DNA of 64,000 nucleotides, taken from NCBI GenBank assembly GCA_963837655.1, contig CAWIOK010000002.1:434001-498000 (forward strand), written 5' to 3'. Position 1 is the first letter of the stretch; each line of letters begins with the position of its first letter. A program made the translations under genes and the position numbers. This stretch comes from CAVVSD01 sp963837655 (GTDB lineage Bacteria > Actinomycetota > Thermoleophilia > Solirubrobacterales > Solirubrobacteraceae). Of the stretch, positions 25,821-34,121 are shown one piece after another. The notes beneath the pieces were generated by a model. That model was not told where the DNA came from and did not search any database. It was given only the letters and a program-made list of their open reading frames with translations.

Positions 25821-27164
25821 ATGCCCTCTCGCCCTCCGCGGTTGGTCGCCCGGGAGGTCGGGCCGCTCGCGATCGTCGCGCTTGTGCTGGCCTACGGAGT
25901 GCTGTGGCTCGTTGCACGGCCGGCGGGGGAGTCGGGCGGGTCCTATCTCGGTCAGATGCTGGGCGCCGAGGCGATCCTGCTGCTGTCGATCGGACTGGTG
26001 CTGATCAGCACGCTGCCCTGGGTGGAGGTGTGGTTCGACGGGATCGATCGCGCGGCGATCTGGCACCGGCGCGTCGCGATCACCGGTCTCGTGCTTCTCG
26101 CGCCGCACATCCTGTTGTCGGCGAACCCGGACGGGACGGCGCTCGGAGGTCCGCTCGGCGTGATTGGGGTGGTGGGGATGGTCGCCCTGGCGCTATGGGC
26201 GATCCTGCCGCGCTGGCAGTCGGTGGTCCCCAGGCCACTCCGCGGCCTGGTGGTCGCGGCGCGCGACGCTGCGGTGATCACAGATCTGCGCCGGATCTTC
26301 GGCGGCTACGAGCGGTGGCGTGCCGTGCACCGGACCACCGGTCTGTTCGTCGCGGCGGGATTCGCGCACGGCATCCTGGACGGCACGCCGTTCGCCGACG
26401 CCCCGCTCCTGCGCTGGACGTACGTCGCCATCGGCGGAATCGGTGTGGGCTTCTACGTGTATCGAGAGCTGCTCGCGCGGTTCTTCCTGTCGTTGCACGA
26501 CTACGAGGTCGACACCGTCCGTGAGGTCGACACGGACCTCACCGAGATCGCGTTGCGACCGCTCGGGCGGCCGGTCGCCTTCACGCCCGGGCAGTTCGCG
26601 ATGATCTACCTGGAGGGCAAGGACGGCTGGCATCGCCATCCCTTCACCATCTCCAGCGCGCCGCACGAAGGCGTCGTGCGCGTCACGGTCAAGGCGCTGG
26701 GCGACTACACCTCACGGCTGCAGGAGGTCATCGAGCCGGGCATGCCTGCGGTGATCGGTGGACCGCACGGGCGTTTCGGACACTGGAAGGGCGCGGACCG
26801 CCAGGTCTGGATCGCCGGCGGGGTCGGGGTGGCGCCGTTCCTGAGTTGGTTCCGCGGCCTGGAGGAGCATCCGCCGCCGCGACGGGTCGATTTCTTCTAC
26901 ACCTCTGACGGTGAGGCGCCGTTCGCCGAGGAGATCGAGGCGATCGCCGGGGCTCACGATGGCGTCCACACGCATCTCATCGACACCAGCGTCGAGGGAC
27001 GGCTGACCACCGAGCGCGTCCTCGCCACCGTCGACGGCGACGCCAAGGGCCTGTCCGTGTTCCTGTGTGGGCCGCAGGGCATGCTGCGCACGTTCCAGAC
27101 GCAACTTCGGCAGGCGGGGGTGCCGTCGCGGCGGATCCACCGGGAGTACTTCGACTGGCGCTGA
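25821..27164 (+). CDS. NOX/ferric-reductase-like transmembrane flavocytochrome
   Basis: 447 aa. Six-helix ferric-reductase domain (1-220) with two His pairs spaced for bis-heme-b binding: H82/H96 and H170/H183. FAD-binding FNR-type barrel with HPFTIS (273-278), then NAD(P)H-binding domain with GGVGVAPF (333-340), CGPQGM and a C-terminal aromatic residue (FDWR). It should move electrons from cytoplasmic NAD(P)H via FAD and heme across the membrane to O2, iron or an external acceptor. ATG at 25821 chosen; upstream in-frame codons are poorly conserved. Next to a metal ATPase and an apbE operon. Confidence 0.9.
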   Translation: MPSRPPRLVAREVGPLAIVALVLAYGVLWLVARPAGESGGSYLGQMLGAEAILLLSIGLVLISTLPWVEVWFDGIDRAAIWHRRVAITGLVLLAPHILLSANPDGTALGGPLGVIGVVGMVALALWAILPRWQSVVPRPLRGLVVAARDAAVITDLRRIFGGYERWRAVHRTTGLFVAAGFAHGILDGTPFADAPLLRWTYVAIGGIGVGFYVYRELLARFFLSLHDYEVDTVREVDTDLTEIALRPLGRPVAFTPGQFAMIYLEGKDGWHRHPFTISSAPHEGVVRVTVKALGDYTSRLQEVIEPGMPAVIGGPHGRFGHWKGADRQVWIAGGVGVAPFLSWFRGLEEHPPPRRVDFFYTSDGEAPFAEEIEAIAGAHDGVHTHLIDTSVEGRLTTERVLATVDGDAKGLSVFLCGPQGMLRTFQTQLRQAGVPSRRIHREYFDWR

Positions 27165-27181
27165 CGCCCCGCCGGCGCCGC

Positions 27182-29116
27182 TCAGCCGGAGTCGCGCAGT
27201 GCGCGCAGGGCGTTGACGATCACGGCGACGTCGATGACCTCCTGCAGGACTGCACCCTCGACGGGGCTGAGATACCCGGCGGCGGCGAAGCCCATGGCCG
27301 CGATGCTGAGGCCCATGCCGGCCAGGACGCTCTGGCGCGCGATCCTCAGGGAGCGGCGCCCGATGTGGATGGCGTCGGCCACTCGGTCGACGCGGTCGAC
27401 GGTGATGACAGCGTCGGCGGTCTCCGACGACACCGTCGCACCGGCGGCGCCCATCGCGATGCCGAGGTCGGCCAGTGCGAGGGCCGGCGCGTCGTTGACC
27501 CCGTCGCCGACCATGATCACCGGTCGCAACCGGGGATCGGCACGGAGGCGCCGGACGATCTCGAGCTTCTCCTCCGGTGCCTGCTGGGCGTATACGCGGT
27601 CGACGCCGAGCTGGTCACCGACGCGATCGGCGACCGAGCGTCGGTCTCCGGTGACCATCGCGATGTGGCGGATGCCCTCGCCGCGAAGGCGCTGGACGAT
27701 GCTGTCGGCATCGGGGCGCAGCTCGTCCGCCATGACGATCACGCCCGCCAGGTGCCCGTCGACGCCGACCAGCACCTGTGCCTCGCCGGAGCCGCGGCCG
27801 CTCAGCAGCGTGGCGCCGTCGACCTCGTCGGCGGGAACTCCTGCGGCGAGGAGGAAGCTGTGGCTGCCGACGGCCACCGTGCGGCCCTCTACGGTGCCTG
27901 AGATCCCCTGGCCGGGGTCCTCGCGGATGGCCGTGGGGGTCGCGAGGCTCAGCCCGTACGCGCCCGCGGCGCGGACCAAGGCCGCGCCCAGCACATGCGC
28001 AGACATGCGGTCGACGGACGCTGCCAGCCGCAGCAGCTCGTTGCTGTCGGTCTCTCCGCGCGCCACGACCTCCCGGACCTCGGGCACTCCGACGGTGAGT
28101 GTTCCGGTCTTGTCGAACAGCACGGTGCGTGCGACCCCGAGGGTCTCGATGCCGCCGGCGCCTTTGACGAGGATCCCGATCCGCGCAGCCCGCGACAGAC
28201 CCGAGACGAGAGCGATCGGCGCCGCCAGGATCAGGGGGCACGGTGTCGCGACGACGACCACCGCGAGCGCGCGCACCGGGTCACTGCTCACGATCCACGC
28301 GGTGCTGGCGAGCAGGAGCGTCGCGGGGAGGAAGAAGCCGGCGTACCGATCGGCCATTCGCACGAACGGAGCCCGCTGTGTCTGCGCCTGCTGCACAAGC
28401 CGGACGAGGGCGGCGTAGGAGCTCTCGACCGCGGGCCGCGCGGCGCGCACGTCGAAGGGCGCTCCGGCATTGGCCGAGCCGCTGAGGACAGGCGCGCCGG
28501 CGGCGATCGTCACCGGCAGGGGCTCGCCGCTGAGCGTGCTGGTGTCGACCACGGCCTCCTCGCTGACCAGCTCTCCGTCGACGGGCGCCACCTCGCCGGT
28601 CCGGACCACGACGACATCGCCGACGCCGACCTGCTCGACGGGAACCTGCTCAAGATGGTCCCCGACGCGCAGCTGTGCGACCTTCGGCGCACGGGCGATG
28701 AGTGCTGAGAGCTCGCGCCGGGCGTGAGCCGAGGCGATGTCCTCCAACGCCGCGCCTCCAGAGAACATGAACCCGACGACCACGCCGGCGAGCTCCTGGC
28801 CGAGCGCGAGCGACCCGACCATGGCGACGAGGGCGATCGTGTCGACCCCCATCTGATGGTCGACGAGGATCGTGTGACCGACCTCCACTGCGAGCTCTGC
28901 GGCCAGGAGCGCCACCGCAACACGCCAGACCGTGTCGCCCGCAGCGCCGGCGCCGGCCAGATGCAGCACGCCGCCGACGACGATCGACAGCAGCGCGTAG
29001 GCGGCCAGGAGGCGAGCGCGGTGCTCGATGAGCGCGCGTCGCCAGCGGGCGGATCGGCTCGCACCCTGCGCAGCAGCGGGCGGGGTGGCGACCGGCGCGC
29101 GGATGGTGGCCGTCAT
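27182..29116 (-). CDS. P1B-type heavy-metal-transporting ATPase with TPC motif
   Basis: 644 aa. Membrane pump lacking an N-terminal CxxC metal-binding domain. Actuator motif SGEP, phosphorylation motif DKTGTLT (D335) and hinge GDGVNDAPAL are present. The metal-site helix reads TPCPLILAAP instead of the copper CPC or zinc/cadmium CPC forms, so substrate prediction is uncertain (Co, Fe, Zn or Pb possible). ATG 29116 is preferred to earlier in-frame codons. Convergent with the ferric-reductase gene (17-base gap) and divergent from the apbE operon. Confidence 0.92.
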   Translation of the reverse strand: MTATIRAPVATPPAAAQGASRSARWRRALIEHRARLLAAYALLSIVVGGVLHLAGAGAAGDTVWRVAVALLAAELAVEVGHTILVDHQMGVDTIALVAMVGSLALGQELAGVVVGFMFSGGAALEDIASAHARRELSALIARAPKVAQLRVGDHLEQVPVEQVGVGDVVVVRTGEVAPVDGELVSEEAVVDTSTLSGEPLPVTIAAGAPVLSGSANAGAPFDVRAARPAVESSYAALVRLVQQAQTQRAPFVRMADRYAGFFLPATLLLASTAWIVSSDPVRALAVVVVATPCPLILAAPIALVSGLSRAARIGILVKGAGGIETLGVARTVLFDKTGTLTVGVPEVREVVARGETDSNELLRLAASVDRMSAHVLGAALVRAAGAYGLSLATPTAIREDPGQGISGTVEGRTVAVGSHSFLLAAGVPADEVDGATLLSGRGSGEAQVLVGVDGHLAGVIVMADELRPDADSIVQRLRGEGIRHIAMVTGDRRSVADRVGDQLGVDRVYAQQAPEEKLEIVRRLRADPRLRPVIMVGDGVNDAPALALADLGIAMGAAGATVSSETADAVITVDRVDRVADAIHIGRRSLRIARQSVLAGMGLSIAAMGFAAAGYLSPVEGAVLQEVIDVAVIVNALRALRDSG

Positions 29117-29331
29117 GGGTGCAGGGTGGCGTCCGCGTCCGCACACCACATCCGTAGGTGTCGCCCTCGGGTTCCGTAGTTCTCCGCGTCCGATCGACGG
29201 CCTTCGGGTGAAGACAGGCCTCCTCTGTGCTGGGACGCTGTCGCGGTGACCGCCCTGTCGCAGCGCCGACTTGTCCAGGATTTTGCCCGCCGTTGACCTG
29301 CGCCTGTGATGCCTCCCAGCACGCTTGCCGC

Positions 29332-29727
29332 ATGTCGATGTCCAAGATCATCCTCACCGGGGGCGCCGTCGCGGGACTCGGGGCACTCGGGGCCGTGGCC
29401 CTTGAGTCCAACACGGCGCCCGAGCCTGCAGTGGCGTCCGGCGCGGGCCACGTGGTGCAGCTGCCACCGGAGATTCGAACCGTCACGGTGACACGCGTCG
29501 TCCACCGCGTCCGTCACGAGCATGCTGCGGCGCACAGGCAGGTGCCCCCGGCCTCGACGCGACCCGCGGCGCCGGTGCCGGTGCCGGTGGCGGCCGCGGT
29601 CCCGCGCGCGCCTGCCGCTCGCTCAGCGCCCCTGCGTACCTCATCCTCGCCGGCGGGGGGCACGGGCGAGCGCGAGGGAGCCGACGATCACGAGCGCGAG
29701 GATCAGGGATCACATGGCGACGACTGA
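29332..29727 (+). CDS. anchored low-complexity protein with His/Asp-rich tail
   Basis: 131 aa, family not recognised. A short hydrophobic N-terminal segment (LTGGAVAGLGALGAVAL) probably anchors or exports it. Then comes VTVTRVVHRVRHEHAAAH, a Pro/Ala/Val linker, and an acidic, His-containing end (DDHEREDQGSHGDD). The tail resembles that of the last gene of this operon. Possible roles: metal or proton buffering, or a flexible electron-transfer tether; none shown. First gene of the operon; the next gene overlaps it by 14 bases. Confidence 0.65.
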   Translation: MSMSKIILTGGAVAGLGALGAVALESNTAPEPAVASGAGHVVQLPPEIRTVTVTRVVHRVRHEHAAAHRQVPPASTRPAAPVPVPVAAAVPRAPAARSAPLRTSSSPAGGTGEREGADDHEREDQGSHGDD

Positions 29728-30094
29728 GCCGGGCGCGCGGCGTTCGCCGATGCGTCCTCCCAAGGGAGTGGCGACGGTCGCAGGAGCGACCACTGCGTTC
29801 GCCGGGCTCTCGATTGCGCTCGCTCTGCAGATGGGGGCGGGCAACGATCCGGCGCTCGGGCCTACGTCCGCCGTGAGCCCCGCGCCGGCGGTCGCCCAGC
29901 GGCACATCGTCGTCCGGCGTGTCCGCCGGACGGTGATCGTCGACGTCGTCCGCGATCGACCGGCTGCTGTCGGCTCGGCGCGGGCACCGTCCGGCGGGAC
30001 CGCCTCCTCGGCACCGGCCGCGAGCGCGACGCCCGCTCCGGTTGCCGCAGCTCCGGCACCCCCGCCCGCTCCGGTGGTGACCCGGGCATCGTGA
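29714..30094 (+). CDS. anchored low-complexity protein
   Basis: 126 aa. Basic N-terminus, one hydrophobic helix (~20-42), then a basic/beta-prone patch HIVVRRVRRTVIVDVVRD like the VTRVVHRVRH patch of the previous gene, and a Pro/Ala-rich tail. The shared patch suggests the two are diverged duplicates. No catalytic motif. Its stop overlaps the apbE start (GTGA), tying it to that operon. Confidence 0.65.
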   Translation: MATTEPGARRSPMRPPKGVATVAGATTAFAGLSIALALQMGAGNDPALGPTSAVSPAPAVAQRHIVVRRVRRTVIVDVVRDRPAAVGSARAPSGGTASSAPAASATPAPVAAAPAPPPAPVVTRAS

Positions 30095-31077
30095 CCGAGT
30101 CAGTGGACCTCTCCTTCGACGCGCTGGGCACGACGGCGCGGCTTGTGCTGGACGGGCCTGGTGCGGCCGACGCAGCCGTCCGCGCCCAGGATTGGCTTCG
30201 GCGTTTCGATCGGTGTGCATCGCGCTTCCGGCCCGAGAGTGAGCTGTCTCGGCTCAACGCCGACGACCGTCGCGAGGTCGGGGTCTCGCCACTGCTGCGC
30301 GCGACGATCGGCGCTGGCCTGTGGGCGGCTGAGCGAACCGGAGGATTGGTGGACCCGGTCGTCGTCGATGGGCTGGAGGCCTCTGGGTACGCCGCGTCGT
30401 GGGACCACCGTGACGCACTGGAGCTGCGCGCGGCGCTGGCGCGCGCACCCGCCCGCCGGCCGGCGGCACCGCAGCCGGAGGCGCGCTGGAGATCGGTGAC
30501 GATCGATCCGGAGCGTCAGACGATCTCGCGTGCCGCGGGCGTACGGCTGGACACCGGGGGAACCGGCAAGGGGTTGGCCGCCGATGCGCTGCTGCTGGTC
30601 GTCGGCGTGCGGCGGGCGGTCGTCGACCTCGGCGGCGACATCGCACTGCAGTCGGGAGCGGACCCTGCGGCCCCGTTCGAGGTGGAGGTCGCCGATCCGT
30701 TCAGCGGCCAGACATCGCACACCCTCCGCGTGCCCACCGGGGGTGTGGCCACCTCAGGGATCGACGCCCGGCTGTGGGCGGCCGCGGACGGACCGCGCCA
30801 CCACATCCTCGACCCGGCGACCGGGCGCTCCGCCTGGACCGGTCTCGTGTCGGTCACGGCGCTGGGACCGAGCGTGCTCGAGGCCGAGGTCCTGGCCAAG
30901 GCCGCGCTCCTCAGTGGACCTGCCGCAGCGCCCGTCTGGTTGGCCGAGCACGGCGGCCTGCTGGTGCATGACGACGGCGACGTCCAGCTCGTCGGAGCGC
31001 TCGCGCGGACGTCAGGGGCCTCGCGCCGCGTCCGGGTCCCCAGCTCGTGGCTGCCCCGCCCGGAGGTTGTCGGATGA
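30091..31077 (+). CDS. apbE: FAD:protein FMN transferase
   Basis: 328 aa ApbE. It transfers FMN from FAD to a Thr/Ser in target proteins outside the membrane. Conserved features: GTTARLVL near the start, RFDRCASRFRPESELSRLN, LDTGGTGKGLAADAL (Mg/FAD site, usual GGIGKG form slightly altered), GGDIA, GVATSG and HHILDPATG (237-245). No signal peptide or lipobox is evident although most ApbE act extracytoplasmically, which is unusual. GTG start within the preceding stop; ATGA overlap with the reductase membrane protein. No FMN-binding-domain target gene with the usual SGAT-type acceptor is present in the window. Confidence 0.93.
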   Translation: MTESVDLSFDALGTTARLVLDGPGAADAAVRAQDWLRRFDRCASRFRPESELSRLNADDRREVGVSPLLRATIGAGLWAAERTGGLVDPVVVDGLEASGYAASWDHRDALELRAALARAPARRPAAPQPEARWRSVTIDPERQTISRAAGVRLDTGGTGKGLAADALLLVVGVRRAVVDLGGDIALQSGADPAAPFEVEVADPFSGQTSHTLRVPTGGVATSGIDARLWAAADGPRHHILDPATGRSAWTGLVSVTALGPSVLEAEVLAKAALLSGPAAAPVWLAEHGGLLVHDDGDVQLVGALARTSGASRRVRVPSSWLPRPEVVG

Positions 31078-31658
31078 GCGGCCCCGATCCGCTGGCGCAC
31101 GGCTGGTGGCTGGCCTCTCGGGCCTCCGGCCTCGTCGCGCTCGGCCTGCTCACCGTCGCTGTCCTGGCGGGACTGGTGCTCGGCGGGCGGCTGACCCGGC
31201 GCCCCGGCGCCGCACGGGCGCTGCGCTCCCTCCACGAGCACACGGCGATCGCCGGTCTGGTCGCCGTCGGTGTCCACGCCGCGACGCTGCTCGGCGACGC
31301 CTGGCTGCGACCCGGGATCGCGGGCGTGCTCGTCCCGGGCGCGATCGGCTACCGCACGTTGCCCGTTGCGGTCGGCATCGTCGCCGCGTACGCCGCCGTC
31401 GCGCTCGGTCTCAGCTATCCGCTGCGGCGGCGCATCGGCGTCAAGCGCTGGCGGTCCGCGCACCGGTTCACGGTCGTCGCGTACGCCATGGCGGTCCTCC
31501 ACTCCATCACCGCCGGGACCGACGCCGGGCTGGTCTGGGTGCGATGGCCGACGCTGGCCGGCGCAGCGCTCGCAGCAGCCCTGCTCGCGCGGCGGATGGC
31601 TGGTCCACGACGGCGCGGTCCATCGGTACGCGTCGGCACGGTGCCGGCGGAGCGGTAG
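31074..31658 (+). CDS. small ferric-reductase-like heme-b membrane protein
   Basis: 194 aa, five to six helices. Two His pairs fit bis-heme ligation: H54/H68 and H130/H143 (WRSAHRFTVVAY then VLHSITAG). This matches the ferric-reductase-like transmembrane domain but with no flavin or NAD domain attached. Such proteins pass electrons between a membrane donor and an extracytoplasmic flavoprotein. Overlaps apbE by ATGA and the response regulator by one base. Confidence 0.85.
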   Translation: MSGPDPLAHGWWLASRASGLVALGLLTVAVLAGLVLGGRLTRRPGAARALRSLHEHTAIAGLVAVGVHAATLLGDAWLRPGIAGVLVPGAIGYRTLPVAVGIVAAYAAVALGLSYPLRRRIGVKRWRSAHRFTVVAYAMAVLHSITAGTDAGLVWVRWPTLAGAALAAALLARRMAGPRRRGPSVRVGTVPAER

Positions 31659-32365
31659 TGCGCGCGCCGCGGATCCTCTATGTGGAGGACGAGCCCTCGA
31701 TCGCCGAGCCGTTTTGCCAGGCTCTGGCCCGGGAGGGCTTCGCGCCGACCATCGCGCGGACCGCGCGCGAGGCGCTGCAGCTCGCCGACGAGCTCGATCC
31801 CGACCTCGTGCTGCTCGACCTCGGGCTCCCGGACCTCGACGGCCGCGACGTCTGCCGCGAGCTGCGCGACCGCTCCGACGTGCCGATCATCATGGTGACC
31901 GCGCGCGACTCCGAGGCCGACCGCGTCCTGGGACTCGAGCTCGGCGCCGACGACTATGTCGTCAAGCCGTTCAGCGTTCGCGAGGTGGCCTCGCGTATCA
32001 GGGCGGTGCTGCGCCGAAGCGGCCCGGGGGGTGCACGGGTGCCGGAGCGCAACCTCGGCTTCGGGGCACTGCGCATCGATGTGGCGGCGCGGCGCGTGTT
32101 CATCGCCGATGTCGAGGTGGAGCTCTCTCGCAAGGAGTTCGACCTGCTCGTCGTGCTGGCGCGGCAGGCCGGCGTGGTCGTGACGCGCGAGAAGCTGATG
32201 GAGGACGTCTGGGACACCAACTGGTTCGGTTCCACGAAGACGCTCGACGTGCACATCGGGTCGCTGCGACGCAAGCTCGGCGACCAGCCGGAGGCGCCGC
32301 GCTGGGTGCAGACCGTCCGCGGAGTCGGCTTCCGATTCATGGCGGACGATGGCCACGGGCCATGA
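31658..32365 (+). CDS. OmpR/PhoB-family response regulator
   Basis: 235 aa. Receiver with E10/D11, phospho-acceptor D54 in VLLDLGLPD, T81 and K103 in VVKPF. C-terminal winged helix ~135-230 with LSRKEFDLLVVLARQ and TLDVHIGSLRRKLG. GTG start at TAGTG, ATGA overlap with the kinase. Expected to control the redox operon it belongs to. Confidence 0.93.
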   Translation: MRAPRILYVEDEPSIAEPFCQALAREGFAPTIARTAREALQLADELDPDLVLLDLGLPDLDGRDVCRELRDRSDVPIIMVTARDSEADRVLGLELGADDYVVKPFSVREVASRIRAVLRRSGPGGARVPERNLGFGALRIDVAARRVFIADVEVELSRKEFDLLVVLARQAGVVVTREKLMEDVWDTNWFGSTKTLDVHIGSLRRKLGDQPEAPRWVQTVRGVGFRFMADDGHGP

Positions 32366-33786
32366 GCCTGCGAACCGTCCTGGCGCTCACGACCGCCTAC
32401 GTGGTGCTGCTGGCCGTCGTCGCGCTCGAGGTGCCGTTGGGGCTCGCGCTGCGGGATCGCGTCGACGCGGAGGTCCGTGCCCAGGCGTCGGCCCAGGCTT
32501 CGATCCTGGCCGCCACCGCCGGCGATCTCTTCACGGCACCGAGTCGTGGAAGGCTGCGGGCGCTCGCAGATCGCGCCGGCCGCGCCGCTCACGGGCGTGT
32601 CCTCGTGGTGGACGCAGACGGCGTGGTGCTCGCCGACAGCGCCGGCCCGGGCGCGCTCGGCGCCTCATACCGGTCCCGCCCCGAGATCGCCGCGGCGATT
32701 GGCGGCACGTCCGTCCAGGACACGCGACGTTCCGCCACCCTGGGTGGCGACGTCATCGCGACGGCCGCGCCCGCGGTCCACAACGGGCGCACGGTCGGCG
32801 CCGTCCGCGTGACGCAGAGCGTCGCTGCGGTCCATCGCGCCGTGCGGCGATCGTGGGTCGTGCTCGGCGTCCTGGGGCTCGTCGCGCTGGCGCTGGCGGC
32901 AGCCGTCGGCGTGCTCGTGGCGCGTCGGGTGGCGCGACCGGTCAGCCGATTGGAGAGCGCTGCCGAGCGCGTCGCCGCCGGGGACCTGACGGCGGTGGCG
33001 GTCGTCGATGGAACCCGCGAGCAGCGCTCCCTGACGCGCTCGTTCAACGAGATGACCGGACGCCTGGCCGCACTCCTGCGCGCCCATCAGGACTTCGTCG
33101 CCGACGCCTCACATCAACTGCGCACGCCTCTGACAGCACTGCGGCTGCGCCTCGAGGAGGCTGATGCCGCCCTCGAGGACGGACAGAGCGACCTGGCGCG
33201 CCGTGAGGTGCAGATCGCCACAGCGGAGACCGATCGTCTCACCAGGATCGTGGCGGAGCTCCTGCTCCTCACGCGTTCCCCCGGAGCCGAGGTGACGACG
33301 TCGACCGTCGACCTGAGCCGTGTGGCCGAGGCGACCGTCGGTCGCTGGGAGCCGGCGGCCGCGGCGGCCGGGATCACGCTCGCAGCGGAGTCCCAGGGCC
33401 CGACCTGGGGCCTCGCAGAGCCCGCGGAGCTCGAAAGGGTGCTCGACGCGCTCGTCGAGAACGCCGTGGCCTATGCGCCGTCCGGCACCACCGTCGTGGT
33501 CGGCGCGGCCGGCTCGGTGCTCCGTGTCGACGACGAAGGTCCTGGCGTGGCGCCGCAGGAGGCGGAGGCGATGTTCGAGCGCTTCCACCGCGGGCAGGCC
33601 GGTCGCGCGACACCGGGAGGTTCGGGGCTGGGACTGGCGATAGCGCGCGAGCTGGCGGGGCGGTGGGGAGCGACGGTCCGCCTCGACTCACGCAGTCCCC
33701 AGGGCACGCGCGCCACCATCGACCTCGTGACGCCGCCCGCGCCGCCGGCGGGTGCGCTCGGCGGCGCGCAGGAGGCCCGGCGATGA
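32362..33786 (+). CDS. OmpR-class sensor histidine kinase with extracytoplasmic domain
   Basis: 474 aa. Helix 1 (~8-30), a ~130-residue extracytoplasmic sensor (PDC-like: GRVLVVDADGVVLADSAG, then DVIATAAPA), helix 2 (~165-188), HAMP, HisKA box DFVADASHQLRTPLTALRLR with H251, and HATPase with NAVAYA, DDEGPGV and GSGLGLAIARELA. The sensor domain distinguishes it from the loop-less kinase at 13908. Partner regulator immediately upstream. Confidence 0.92.
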   Translation: MSLRTVLALTTAYVVLLAVVALEVPLGLALRDRVDAEVRAQASAQASILAATAGDLFTAPSRGRLRALADRAGRAAHGRVLVVDADGVVLADSAGPGALGASYRSRPEIAAAIGGTSVQDTRRSATLGGDVIATAAPAVHNGRTVGAVRVTQSVAAVHRAVRRSWVVLGVLGLVALALAAAVGVLVARRVARPVSRLESAAERVAAGDLTAVAVVDGTREQRSLTRSFNEMTGRLAALLRAHQDFVADASHQLRTPLTALRLRLEEADAALEDGQSDLARREVQIATAETDRLTRIVAELLLLTRSPGAEVTTSTVDLSRVAEATVGRWEPAAAAAGITLAAESQGPTWGLAEPAELERVLDALVENAVAYAPSGTTVVVGAAGSVLRVDDEGPGVAPQEAEAMFERFHRGQAGRATPGGSGLGLAIARELAGRWGATVRLDSRSPQGTRATIDLVTPPAPPAGALGGAQEARR

Positions 33787-34118
33787 GGCTCACCGGGCGT
33801 CTTGCCGTGCTGGCCGTCCTGGGCCTCGTCGTCGCCGGCATCGTCGGCGTCGGGGTCGCGCACCTTGCCGGCCGGCAGATCGGCATGGCCGACCAGCCGC
33901 TGGGCGACGTCCGCGGCCTCGCCCCGCCCGCGACGACGAGCCGCCGTCCGCAGCCGTCCAAGACCACGACGGTGACCACACCGCCTGCCCCGGCCTCGGC
34001 GCCCGAACCGCTGACTGCGCCCGTCCCGTCCGCCACGGCGCGTGATGATGGATCGCCATCGTCCTCTGGCTCAGATGACGGTCACAGGGACGGCAAGCCT
34101 TCCGAGGGTGACGACTGA
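33783..34118 (+). CDS. anchored low-complexity protein with Asp/His tail
   Basis: 111 aa. One hydrophobic segment (~7-28), then Thr/Pro/Ala-rich linker and a Ser/Asp tail ending DDGHRDGKPSEGDD. The tail resembles that of the first gene in this operon (ending DQGSHGDD). ATGA overlap with the kinase gene. No family recognised. It closes the seven-gene operon; the convergent flavoenzyme gene ends 3 bases later. Confidence 0.6.
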   Translation: MRLTGRLAVLAVLGLVVAGIVGVGVAHLAGRQIGMADQPLGDVRGLAPPATTSRRPQPSKTTTVTTPPAPASAPEPLTAPVPSATARDDGSPSSSGSDDGHRDGKPSEGDD

Positions 34119-34121
34119 CGC

